Of a DNA stretch of 6,104 nt, positions 1-5,766 are shown one piece after another; within the stretch, counting starts at the first letter, position 1, and the number at the start of each line of letters is the position of its first letter. Under the pieces are notes generated by a model. That model was not told the origin of the DNA. It saw nothing but the letters and a program-made list of their open reading frames with translations, and made no database searches. The translations under genes were made by a program, and so were the position numbers. Source of the DNA: Bacteroidota bacterium (GTDB taxonomy: Bacteria; Bacteroidota; Bacteroidia; Flavobacteriales; Flavobacteriaceae); contig JAJRSY010000324.1 of the NCBI GenBank assembly GCA_024278565.1, forward strand, positions 1 to 6,104. Direction: 5' to 3'.

Positions 1-237
1 ACAGCTATAATTATTTGCATATCAACACATTACATGTTTTTTTATTCAATCATTGATTCATTATATCATTTTCATGTTGTTTTTTAAGATTATTTATAAC
101 TAAAAATAGAATCTTACCCACACAAATAGTGGTAGAACCAAAAAAAAAAAAAAAACGAATTTGCCCTGGGAATCAACCACAGAATCTAGACTATTTACCG
201 ATAAATTAGCAAACACACTCTATTATACCATTAAGAA
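1..237. other. AT-rich non-coding region 3' of glyA with A16 tract
   Basis: No gene can be supported here. Positions 1-130 are strongly AT-rich with several T runs. An uninterrupted run of 16 A lies at 140-155; on the glyA strand it is a T16 tract about 80 nt past the stop codon. It might assist termination of glyA transcripts, but I find no convincing stable stem immediately before it. A small AT stem with one bulged base (191-209, CTATTTA/TAAATTAG around CCGA) lies between the glyA stop and the T tract. Confidence 0.5.
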
Positions 238-1512
238 TCAGGCATTGAACAATGCCCTGCCCTTCATCAGCTCATTTACTTTTGTACGTACCTGAGCTAT
301 GGTCTTTTCATCTTCACAATTCATCAATACGTCATCGACAAAATCAACAATGGTCGACATATCATTTTCTTTCAATCCCCTAGTGGTAATTGCGGCGGTA
401 CCGAATCTGATACCAGAGGTTACAAAGGGTGATTTATCATCAAAGGGCACCATATTCTTATTTGCCGTAATATCTGCCTTGACCAAAACATTCTCGGCCT
501 CTTTGCCCGTAATGTTCTTATTTCTAAGATCGATCAACATCATGTGGTTATCAGTGCCCCCAGAGATAATATGATAGTCCTTTGCGACGAAGGCCGCCGC
601 CATGGCCGCCGCATTTTTCTTTACCTGTAACATATAATTCAAAAAGTCATCGGTCAGGGCCTCTCCAAATGCAATCGCCTTGGCGGCGATGATATGCTCA
701 AGCGGTCCACCCTGATTTCCGGGAAAAACGGCCAAATTCAATAAGGCCGACATTTTTCGCAGTTTACCATTTTTGAGTTTAATTCCGAACGGGTTTTCAA
801 AGTCTTCCCCCATTAAAATAAGTCCGCCCCTTGGCCCCCTCAGCGTCTTATGGGTCGTAGTGGTCACAATATGACAATGTGGAATGGGGTCGTTTAAAAT
901 TCCCTTGGCAATCAAACCCGCTGGGTGCGAAATATCTGCCAACAACAAAGCTCCAACGCTATCGGCGATTTTTCGAAATCGTTTGAAATCTATATCCCTT
1001 GAATAGGCCGAAGCACCGGCAATGATCATCTTTGGTTTTTCTTTGGTAGCGATCTCTTGAATGGTATCATAGTTCAATACTCCCGACTCCTCTTCCACCC
1101 CATAGAAAACAGGGCTGTACAATCTCCCTGAAAAATTAACAGGAGATCCGTGGGTCAAATGCCCCCCATGCGAAAGATCGAAACCCAATATAGTATCACC
1201 CGGTTTAAGGCAGGCGTGGTACACCGAAGCATTTGCCTGTGACCCGGAATGGGGCTGTACGTTGGCATATACCGCCCCAAACAGTTCTTTTGCCCTGTCA
1301 ATGGCCAATTGCTCTACTTCATCCACAACCTCACAGCCGCCATAATACCGTTTTCCAGGGTAGCCTTCGGCATATTTATTGGTCAATACCGATCCAGCGG
1401 CCTCCATTACCTGCGGACTTGTAAAGTTCTCAGAGGCAATAAGCTCGATTCCGTTGATCTGGCGTTCTTCCTCGGCCGCTATAAGTTCAAAAATTCGATG
1501 GTCACGTTGCAT
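238..1512 (-). CDS. glyA: Serine hydroxymethyltransferase (SHMT)
   Basis: This 424-residue cytosolic enzyme is PLP dependent. It interconverts serine plus tetrahydrofolate with glycine plus 5,10-methylene-tetrahydrofolate, the main source of one-carbon units for purine, thymidylate and methionine synthesis. Seen in the sequence: LIASEN near residues 24-29, KRYYGG at 54-59, the phosphate-binding SGSQAN at 89-94, HGGHLTHG at 115-122, ADISH at 192-196 (Asp193 contacts the PLP ring by homology), TTTTHKTLRGPRGG at 217-230 with Lys222 as the Schiff-base lysine, and SGIRFGT with Arg369 as the substrate-carboxylate arginine. Compared with E. coli GlyA (417 residues) there are about 13 extra residues between GGLIL and AVFPG (roughly 235-262), which I recall as usual in Bacteroidota. 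The start gives MQRDHRIFELI, the expected N-terminus, with no Shine-Dalgarno sequence. The gene is complete. It lies downstream of ytxJ on the same strand but 352 bp away, so it probably has its own promoter. Confidence 0.98.
   Translation of the reverse strand: MQRDHRIFELIAAEEERQINGIELIASENFTSPQVMEAAGSVLTNKYAEGYPGKRYYGGCEVVDEVEQLAIDRAKELFGAVYANVQPHSGSQANASVYHACLKPGDTILGFDLSHGGHLTHGSPVNFSGRLYSPVFYGVEEESGVLNYDTIQEIATKEKPKMIIAGASAYSRDIDFKRFRKIADSVGALLLADISHPAGLIAKGILNDPIPHCHIVTTTTHKTLRGPRGGLILMGEDFENPFGIKLKNGKLRKMSALLNLAVFPGNQGGPLEHIIAAKAIAFGEALTDDFLNYMLQVKKNAAAMAAAFVAKDYHIISGGTDNHMMLIDLRNKNITGKEAENVLVKADITANKNMVPFDDKSPFVTSGIRFGTAAITTRGLKENDMSTIVDFVDDVLMNCEDEKTIAQVRTKVNELMKGRALFNA
241..256 (-). 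repeat. Palindrome at the 3' end of glyA
   Basis: GGCATTG-AA-CAATGCC is a perfect 7-bp inverted repeat with a 2-base centre, formed by the last codons of glyA immediately before its TGA stop. It could form a small hairpin at the mRNA end, but only a weak, interrupted U-rich stretch follows on the minus strand. I therefore do not call it an intrinsic terminator. The dyad itself is directly visible; any function is inference. Confidence 0.5.
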
Positions 1513-1546
1513 ATGTAAGTAGCGTATTAAATGAGGCGTAAAAATA

Positions 1547-1576
1547 CAAACTGCTGGGCATTAAATTAAGGGTCAA
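1547..1576 (-). promoter_or_regulatory. Weak candidate glyA promoter
   Basis: On the minus strand a TTG (complement of 1574-1576) lies 19 nt before GCAGTTTG (complement of 1547-1554). The Bacteroidota primary sigma-factor pattern is TTG, about 17-23 nt, then TAnnTTTG. The TTTG half and the spacing fit, but the conserved TA is missing. A transcript would start around 1540 and have a leader of about 30 nt. This is a pattern match only. Confidence 0.2.
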
Positions 1577-1667
1577 GTCAATAATTTTAATCTCCTGTTC
1601 ATCAAATACAAATCAACAATTCACCTAAATCAGTACAAAGCAAAGTAACCGCCATTCATTTAAACTA

Positions 1668-1687
1668 CCATCGGCCAAGACCGATGG
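1668..1687 (-). repeat. CCATCGG inverted repeat, possible weak terminator of ytxJ
   Basis: CCATCGG-CCAAGA-CCGATGG forms a perfect 7-bp stem with a 6-nt loop. Read on the minus strand (the ytxJ direction) it is followed by TAGTTTAAAT, a poor U tract, so a role as a weak terminator or as an RNA 3'-end stabiliser is possible but unproven. It is about 180 nt past the ytxJ stop. Confidence 0.5.
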
Positions 1688-1691
1688 GCTT

Positions 1692-1730
1692 GGGTTCGCC
1701 CCCGCTCGAATGACTTGGTCGGGCGAACCT
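1692..1730. repeat. GGGTTCGCCC inverted repeat
   Basis: GGGTTCGCCC (1692-1701) pairs with GGGCGAACCT (1721-1730): nine Watson-Crick pairs plus a terminal G-U, around a 19-nt loop. It stands next to the 1668-1687 hairpin and runs directly into CCTGCCTGCC at 1728-1737. It therefore looks like part of a GC-rich composite intergenic element in otherwise AT-rich DNA. Confidence 0.6.
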
Positions 1731-1864
1731 GCCTGCCATGCCAACTTCCCTACCGCTTTACGCATCTCGTTTTTCGTATGGCAAAACACTAAGGTCTTCG
1801 CCTAAAGGTAAGGGATTTTTCCTCAGAAGGATGCATTAAAAAACTGTGCAACTTCTTTCACCCC

Positions 1865-2260
1865 CTACACAAAGCTCTGCAAATCAATACTTGAAATGGC
1901 CCCGTGCGAATCATGTGCCACCACTGCCCCATTTTTTATGACCAACAACTGTGGCGATTGGTGTATTACCTGAAACTTGAAACCTACCTCGTTCGACACC
2001 TCTCGATGACTATGCAGGTCTAAAAAATAGAGGTCGATCTGTTCTTCGTCAAGCGTGTAGCCACTACGAAAACCATTCAGTACCGTTCTACTGATACCAC
2101 AGGTGGTTGAATGCTTGAAAATAACCTGGGGCCTATCATGCGATTTTTTTTCTATACCATCTAGCTGATCCAACGATGTCAAGGAAATCCAAGGAAGGGT
2201 TTTCCCTTCTTTTTTTTCTGCACCGTTTTTCTTTCCAAAGAAACCATCGAATATTCCCAT
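1865..2260 (-). CDS. ytxJ: YtxJ/BrxC-family monothiol bacilliredoxin-like protein
   Basis: This is a complete 131-residue cytosolic protein with no signal peptide or membrane segment. After a lysine-rich N-terminus (residues 10-20, KKNGAEKKEGK) it has a thioredoxin-like fold. The strand QVIFKHST is followed by TCGIS (53-57), with Cys54 the only cysteine in the protein, and HQSPQLLVIKNG (100-111) carries the expected cis-proline at 103. The FKHST-x-C-x-IS motif and the length match the YtxJ family (bacillithiol system redox-active protein, formerly DUF2847). Known for the family: Bacillus YtxJ/BrxC is a monothiol bacilliredoxin thought to remove bacillithiol from S-bacillithiolated proteins. 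Bacillithiol use by this organism is inferred. B. subtilis, as I remember it, has proline where this protein has Gly55. The start ATG is preceded by AGGGTGA at about SD spacing. The gene is divergent from clpB. Confidence 0.88.
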   Translation of the reverse strand: MGIFDGFFGKKNGAEKKEGKTLPWISLTSLDQLDGIEKKSHDRPQVIFKHSTTCGISRTVLNGFRSGYTLDEEQIDLYFLDLHSHREVSNEVGFKFQVIHQSPQLLVIKNGAVVAHDSHGAISSIDLQSFV

Positions 2261-2295
2261 ATCACCCTAATTATTATTGTTAGTTATGTTCTAAC

Positions 2296-2310
2296 CCGCC
2301 TGCCCGGTGG
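2296..2310. repeat. GC-rich short palindrome, copy near ytxJ
   Basis: CCGCC-TGCCC-GGTGG has a 5-bp stem with one G-U pair and a 5-nt loop. Its CCTG-C-CCGG core matches the CCTG-T-CCGG core of the palindrome at 2376-2398, so the two are likely members of one repeat family. It lies about 35 nt upstream of the ytxJ start and may fall within its leader or promoter. Confidence 0.5.
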
Positions 2311-2375
2311 ATTTATAGCTGTTTTGCACAGTGTTTTTCTACTATACTCATCCACACATGAAAATCCGAATTTTT

Positions 2376-2398
2376 ACCTGCCTGTCCGGCAGGCAGGT
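2376..2398. repeat. GC-rich palindrome CCTGCCTG-TCCGG-CAGGCAGG
   Basis: A perfect 9-bp stem (ACCTGCCTG / CAGGCAGGT) surrounds a 5-nt TCCGG loop. It is markedly GC-rich against AT-rich flanks. Related half-sites occur at 1728-1737 (CCTGCCTGCC) and 5774-5784 (CGGCAGGCAGG), and a variant at 2296-2310. I recall such palindromes as dispersed intergenic repeats in flavobacterial genomes; that is memory and has not been checked by a search. Confidence 0.75.
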
Positions 2399-2560
2399 AA
2401 GTAAGTGTCTTTTTGCTCCTAACTGCGTTAAAATCTTTAACCGTAGCTACGGCTATGCTTATAAATTTAGCCTTGTTAGAAACAAAAATACCCGTCCTAA
2501 ATTATCCGATTTTTCATGTGTGATGAGTATATTAATTGGCGGACATAGTTTAGGAGTGGC
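2387..2560 (+). repeat. Composite dispersed-repeat-like region, copy 1
   Basis: This begins with CGGCAGGCAGG (2387-2397), continues after 24 nt with ACTGCGTT (2422-2429), and includes the perfect 12-nt palindrome CCGTAGCTACGG (2441-2452). The same 11-mer and 8-mer recur downstream of clpB at 5774 and 5808 with 23 nt between them. An open frame of 79 codons (2331-2570) crosses the palindromes; I treat it as incidental. The right-hand boundary is approximate. Confidence 0.4.
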
Positions 2561-2598
2561 CATCCCATAAACGTCCAGACCATCAATTTCTAAACTAC

Positions 2599-2639
2599 AA
2601 ACTTCTAAACTTTTCACATAAAAATGGGTTTAGGAGTTT
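2599..2639. repeat. 12-bp inverted repeat upstream of clpB
   Basis: AAACTTCTAAAC (2599-2610) pairs with GTTTAGGAGTTT (2628-2639) through 12 bp including one G-U, around a 17-nt loop. The motif GTTTAGGAGT also occurs as a direct repeat at 2548-2557. No T tract follows, so it is not a normal intrinsic terminator. It could be a protein-binding dyad or a fragment of a dispersed repeat. Confidence 0.55.
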
Positions 2640-2654
2640 AGATCCACTCAACTT

Positions 2655-2706
2655 ACTGAAAATCTAAATGTCCAAGGCCTAACGTCTAATATCCAATGTC
2701 TAATTT
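2655..2706. repeat. Degenerate CTAA/TGTC-rich repeats
   Basis: Short related units follow one another: AATCTAAATGTCC, CTAACGTCTAATATCC and AATGTCTAATTTTAG. These are imperfect copies of a roughly 15-nt motif built on (C)TAA and (A/C)GTC(T/C). The similarity is visible but the units differ, and low sequence complexity could account for part of it. Confidence 0.35.
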
Positions 2707-2730
2707 TAGAACATAGCCTTTTATTCAACC

Positions 2731-2760
2731 TGTAAGTCGTTTCGTTTTGCAGTACTTACA
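2731..2760. promoter_or_regulatory. TGTAAGT-N16-ACTTACA dyad, possible operator
   Basis: Perfect 7-bp inverted half-sites, 2731-2737 and 2754-2760, are separated by 16 nt and lie about 40 nt upstream of the candidate clpB -33 element. The position would suit a transcription factor binding site, but I do not recognise the motif and a 7-bp dyad can arise by chance. Confidence 0.25.
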
Positions 2761-2800
2761 CCTGCCGAAATGTCCTGTTATTATTGAGACATAGCGACAC

Positions 2801-2830
2801 TTTGTCTTATCTTCTGTATTGGTAAGGTTG
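2801..2830 (+). promoter_or_regulatory. Candidate clpB promoter (Bacteroidota type)
   Basis: TTTG at 2801-2804 is followed after 18 nt by TAAGGTTG (2823-2830), which differs from the Bacteroidota -7 consensus TAnnTTTG in one specified base. The spacing agrees with the 17-23 nt seen for this class. Transcription would begin near 2836-2838, giving a leader of about 40 nt. It would be read by the housekeeping sigma factor. The site is a pattern match; induction by heat is not visible from it. Confidence 0.45.
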
Positions 2831-2853
2831 TTGACCGTTATTCCTCAAAAGTA

Positions 2854-2880
2854 ATGAATACCCTAAAAATACAGTTATGA
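2854..2880 (+). CDS. Possible 8-codon leader ORF overlapping the clpB start
   Basis: ATG at 2854 opens a frame encoding MNTLKIQL that ends in TGA at 2878-2880. The stop overlaps the clpB start codon in the arrangement ATGA (clpB ATG at 2877-2879). This geometry is typical of translational coupling by termination-reinitiation. No Shine-Dalgarno sequence is visible before either start; the preceding bases are A-rich (CAAAAGTA). If the predicted promoter is right, this ATG is the first on the mRNA, about 17 nt from the 5' end. It may equally be a chance ORF, since such short frames are common. Confidence 0.25.
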   Translation: MNTLKIQL

Positions 2881-5477
2881 ACCTTAATAATTTCACCATA
2901 AAATCACAGGAAGCCATACAGCAGGCGCAGCAGCTTGCCCAAGCAATGGGTCACCAGCAAATTGAAAATGAACATATTTTCAAGGCCATCTCAGAGGTCG
3001 ATGAAAATGTGCTACCGTTTATATTAAAGAAACTCAATATAAATGAGAGCTTGCTTTACCAAATTTTAGAAAAAGATCTTGAAAGTTTCCCAAAGGTTTC
3101 CGGTGGCGACATTATGTTATCAAGAGAGGCCAATAAAAGTTTGACCGAAGCGAGTATTATAGCAAAAAAAATGGAAGATGAATTTGTCTCCATCGAACAT
3201 TTGCTTCTTGCCGTATTTATGTCCAAAAGTAAGATCTCACAACTATTGAAAGACCAAGGGGCAACTGAAAAAGACCTGAAATCTGCCATCAAAGAACTCC
3301 GAAAAGGGGCAAAGGTAACTTCACAAAGTGCGGAGGAAACCTATAATTCGTTGAACAAATACGCAAGAAACCTAAATGAAATGGCCGATATGGGAAAATT
3401 AGATCCAGTTATCGGTAGGGACGAGGAGATTCGGCGCATACTTCAAATATTATCGCGAAGAACCAAAAACAACCCCATATTGGTGGGCGAACCCGGTACG
3501 GGAAAAACAGCAATAGCCGAAGGTTTGGCACATCGGATCGTACAAGGTGATGTTCCCGAAAACCTTCAAAATAAAATCATTTATTCTTTGGATATAGGTG
3601 CTTTGATAGCCGGTGCCAAGTACAAGGGTGAATTTGAAGAACGGTTAAAATCGGTCATCAAGGAGGTGACCTCATCTGACGGAAACATTGTTCTTTTTAT
3701 CGACGAGATCCACACCCTTGTTGGTGCGGGGGGAGGCCAAGGCGCCATGGACGCTGCGAACATTCTGAAACCGGCCTTGGCAAGAGGTGAATTGAGAGCC
3801 ATTGGTGCCACTACCTTAGATGAATACCAAAAGTATTTTGAAAAGGACAAGGCATTGGAGCGCAGGTTCCAAAAAGTAGTGGTAAACGAACCCGATACCG
3901 AAAGTGCCATTTCAATTCTGAGGGGCATCAAAGAAAAATATGAGGCCCACCACAAAGTACGCATCAAAGATGAGGCGGTAATTGCGGCCGTAGAACTTTC
4001 GCAACGGTACATTGCCAATCGATTTTTACCCGACAAGGCCATTGACCTTATGGACGAGGCGGCAGCAAAATTGCGCATGGAGATAAACTCAAAACCAGAA
4101 GAACTCGATGCGCTGGATCGTAAGATCATGCAAATGGAAATTGAAATAGAGGCCATTAAAAGGGAGAACGACAAGGCAAAATTAAAATCGTTGAATGCCG
4201 AACTTGCTAATATAAAGGAAGAACGGAACGAAATTTTTGCCAAATGGGAATCCGAAAAAACGGTGGTGGACAGTATTCAGAAAACCAAACATGATATTGA
4301 AAACTACAAACAAGAGGCCGAACGCGCCGAACGAAATGGTGATTACGGATTAGTGGCGGAGCTACGTTACGGAAAAATCAAAGAAGCCCAAGAAAAACTA
4401 GAAGCCCTTCAAGTAGAACTACAAGAACAACAAGAAGTGGGCACCTTGATAAAAGAGGAAGTCACCAATGAGGACATTGCTGAAGTAGTTGCCAAATGGA
4501 CGGGGGTACCCGTTACCAAAATGCTGCAGAGCGAGCGGGAAAAACTATTGAAACTAGAAGATGTACTGCATAAAAGGGTTGTTGGGCAAGAAGAAGCTAT
4601 TGAAGCGGTATCCGATGCCATTCGAAGAAGTAGGGCCGGACTACAAGATAGTAAACGCCCCATAGGCTCCTTCCTGTTTCTGGGCACCACCGGTGTTGGT
4701 AAAACAGAGCTGGCAAAAACACTGGCCGCCTATTTGTTCGATGACGAAAATGCAATGACACGAATAGACATGAGCGAATACCAAGAGAGCCATTCAGTGA
4801 GTAGGTTAGTTGGCGCACCCCCGGGGTACGTCGGCTACGATGAAGGAGGCCAGCTTACCGAAGCGGTGCGCCGTCGCCCCTACTCTGTTGTACTATTGGA
4901 TGAGATCGAAAAAGCGCATCCTGACACCTTTAATGTCTTACTACAGGTATTGGACGAAGGCAGGTTGACCGACAATAAAGGGAGGGTCGCCGACTTCAAG
5001 AACACCATCATTATCATGACCAGCAACATCGGTAGTCATATCATACAAGAGAAATTTGAGAACACCGAAAATATCGAGATAGCGGCCGAAGAGGCCCGTA
5101 CCGGGGTTTTGGAACTGTTGAGGAAATCAGTACGGCCCGAGTTTCTGAACCGGATCGACGATATTATCATGTTCACACCATTGAGCAAAAAAGATATCGT
5201 TCAAATCGTACAACTACAGTTGAAACAGTTGAAAAAAATGTTGACCAAACAGAACATTGTCATTGAAGCAACAGATGAAGCTATCAATTACCTAGCCAAC
5301 AAGGGTTATGACCCTCAATACGGCGCAAGGCCCGTTAAACGTGTCATTCAAAAAGAGGTGCTCAACAAACTGTCAAAAGAACTATTGGCCGGAAACATCA
5401 AGACCGACAGCACTGTGCTGATTGATTCTTTCGATGATGGGCTGGTCTTTAGAAACCAAGATGGGTTGGTGGAGTAA
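2877..5477 (+). CDS. clpB: ATP-dependent disaggregase ClpB (Hsp100)
   Basis: This complete 866-residue cytosolic AAA+ chaperone (E. coli ClpB has 857) works as a hexamer with DnaK/DnaJ/GrpE to pull polypeptides out of aggregates after heat or oxidative stress. Domains in order: the Clp N domain (about 1-145); NBD1 with Walker A GEPGTGKT (204-211), pore loop KYKG (Tyr249), Walker B LFIDE (Asp276, Glu277) and arginine fingers Arg329/Arg330; a coiled-coil middle domain (about 405-525, containing GDYGLVAELRYGK), which distinguishes ClpB from ClpA and ClpC; NBD2 with Walker A GTTGVGKT (603-610), pore loop GYVGY (650-654), Walker B VVLLDE (Asp675, Glu676) and sensor-2 GAR (Arg818). No ClpP-docking loop of the IGF/L type is evident, which fits a disaggregase. 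All catalytic residues are present. The start gives the family N-terminus MNLNNFTIKSQEAI, with an A-rich leader and no Shine-Dalgarno. It is transcribed alone and followed by a strong terminator. Confidence 0.99.
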   Translation: MNLNNFTIKSQEAIQQAQQLAQAMGHQQIENEHIFKAISEVDENVLPFILKKLNINESLLYQILEKDLESFPKVSGGDIMLSREANKSLTEASIIAKKMEDEFVSIEHLLLAVFMSKSKISQLLKDQGATEKDLKSAIKELRKGAKVTSQSAEETYNSLNKYARNLNEMADMGKLDPVIGRDEEIRRILQILSRRTKNNPILVGEPGTGKTAIAEGLAHRIVQGDVPENLQNKIIYSLDIGALIAGAKYKGEFEERLKSVIKEVTSSDGNIVLFIDEIHTLVGAGGGQGAMDAANILKPALARGELRAIGATTLDEYQKYFEKDKALERRFQKVVVNEPDTESAISILRGIKEKYEAHHKVRIKDEAVIAAVELSQRYIANRFLPDKAIDLMDEAAAKLRMEINSKPEELDALDRKIMQMEIEIEAIKRENDKAKLKSLNAELANIKEERNEIFAKWESEKTVVDSIQKTKHDIENYKQEAERAERNGDYGLVAELRYGKIKEAQEKLEALQVELQEQQEVGTLIKEEVTNEDIAEVVAKWTGVPVTKMLQSEREKLLKLEDVLHKRVVGQEEAIEAVSDAIRRSRAGLQDSKRPIGSFLFLGTTGVGKTELAKTLAAYLFDDENAMTRIDMSEYQESHSVSRLVGAPPGYVGYDEGGQLTEAVRRRPYSVVLLDEIEKAHPDTFNVLLQVLDEGRLTDNKGRVADFKNTIIIMTSNIGSHIIQEKFENTENIEIAAEEARTGVLELLRKSVRPEFLNRIDDIIMFTPLSKKDIVQIVQLQLKQLKKMLTKQNIVIEATDEAINYLANKGYDPQYGARPVKRVIQKEVLNKLSKELLAGNIKTDSTVLIDSFDDGLVFRNQDGLVE

Positions 5478-5498
5478 CAAAAGGTCGATCGCCCATAT

Positions 5499-5537
5499 AA
5501 AAACACCTGGCAGCCTGATTAAGTGCCGGGTGTTTTT
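5499..5537 (+). terminator. Intrinsic terminator of clpB, potentially bidirectional
   Basis: AAAAACACCTGGCA (5499-5512) pairs with TGCCGGGTGTTTTT (5524-5537) through 14 bp with one G-U, around an 11-nt loop, and the 3' arm ends in T5. It starts 22 nt after the clpB stop. The matching A5 on the left arm gives a T5 tail on the minus strand too, so it could also stop leftward transcripts from reaching clpB antisense. Confidence 0.92.
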
Positions 5538-5595
5538 GTGACTGCCTTAACCCGTATTACAAGACTTTGAAGCAGCATAAAAGATACAACCTTAC

Positions 5596-5620
5596 AAAAC
5601 TATCAACACATTATAGTTTT
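5596..5620. repeat. AAAACTAT-N9-ATAGTTTT inverted repeat
   Basis: A perfect 8-bp AT-rich dyad (5596-5603 and 5613-5620) has a 9-nt spacer. The stem would be weak in RNA, although it lies about 60 nt past the main clpB terminator and could act as a back-up. A DNA-binding site is equally possible. Confidence 0.4.
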
Positions 5621-5668
5621 AGTTAGATGGAATTATTCATAAATGTTCTGTTCCAAAGCCAAACTATA

Positions 5669-5727
5669 CTTCGACCTTAGTTTATCTTGAGCACTTCGGC
5701 TCCGCTCAGTATAAACTTAGTCGAAAG
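5669..5727. repeat. Long imperfect inverted repeat of about 24 bp per arm
   Basis: The left arm 5669-5692 (CTTCGACCTTAGTTTATCTTGAGC) is nearly the reverse complement of 5704-5727, with one single-base gap and a few mismatches; blocks TTCGAC, AGTTTAT and TGAGC pair exactly. The 11-nt loop is ACTTCGGCTCC. It would fold into a long hairpin in DNA or RNA. Sequences resembling its CTTCGxCTCCGCTCAGT centre are, as I recall, common intergenic repeats in Bacteroidota. Confidence 0.7.
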
Positions 5728-5766
5728 GCTCAGGCTCAGTACTTGCCTGTTATAATTGAAATGCCA

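Larger units (their letters stand above)
1513..1864. other. Intergenic region between ytxJ and glyA
   Basis: No reading frame of note occurs in these 352 bp. The half next to glyA (1513-1660) is AT-rich and presumably carries the glyA promoter. The middle (1668-1740) is GC-rich and holds two inverted repeats plus a CCTGCCTGCC half-palindrome. The part next to ytxJ (1741-1864) shows no feature I can name. Confidence 0.6.
2261..2876. other. Divergent ytxJ-clpB intergenic region
   Basis: These 616 bp contain no convincing full-size gene. From left to right they hold a GC-rich palindrome just upstream of ytxJ, a stronger palindrome at 2376-2398, a repeat-like stretch to about 2560, a 12-bp stem at 2599-2639, degenerate CTAA/GTC-rich repeats at 2655-2706, a TGTAAGT dyad at 2731-2760, and the candidate clpB promoter and leader from 2801. 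No CIRCE element (TTAGCACTC-N9-GAGTGCTAA) or HAIR-type dyad was seen. Confidence 0.6.

Noticed and set aside
120..200. tRNA-like segment around GGTTGATTCCCAGG on the minus strand
   Set aside because: No acceptor stem or anticodon arm can be folded and the T16 tract interrupts it.
1233..1518. Plus-strand ORFs antisense to the glyA 5' end
   Set aside because: They lie opposite a highly conserved gene and encode nothing recognisable.
2331..2570. 79-codon plus-strand ORF between ytxJ and clpB
   Set aside because: It runs through the GC-rich palindrome and the CCGTAGCTACGG palindrome, has no recognisable domain and looks like repeat sequence read by chance.
2770..2876. CIRCE or HAIR heat-shock operator before clpB
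   Set aside because: Neither TTAGCACTC-N9-GAGTGCTAA nor CTTGAGT-N7-ACTCAAG is present.
3581..4243. 220-codon minus-strand ORF inside clpB
   Set aside because: It is antisense to the conserved NBD1 and middle-domain codons of clpB and its serine-rich low-complexity sequence is a shadow of that coding frame.
20..5613. Shared 13-mer TATCAACACATTA at 20-32 and 5601-5613
   Set aside because: A single 13-base match in AT-rich DNA of this length is within chance expectation and the flanks do not align.
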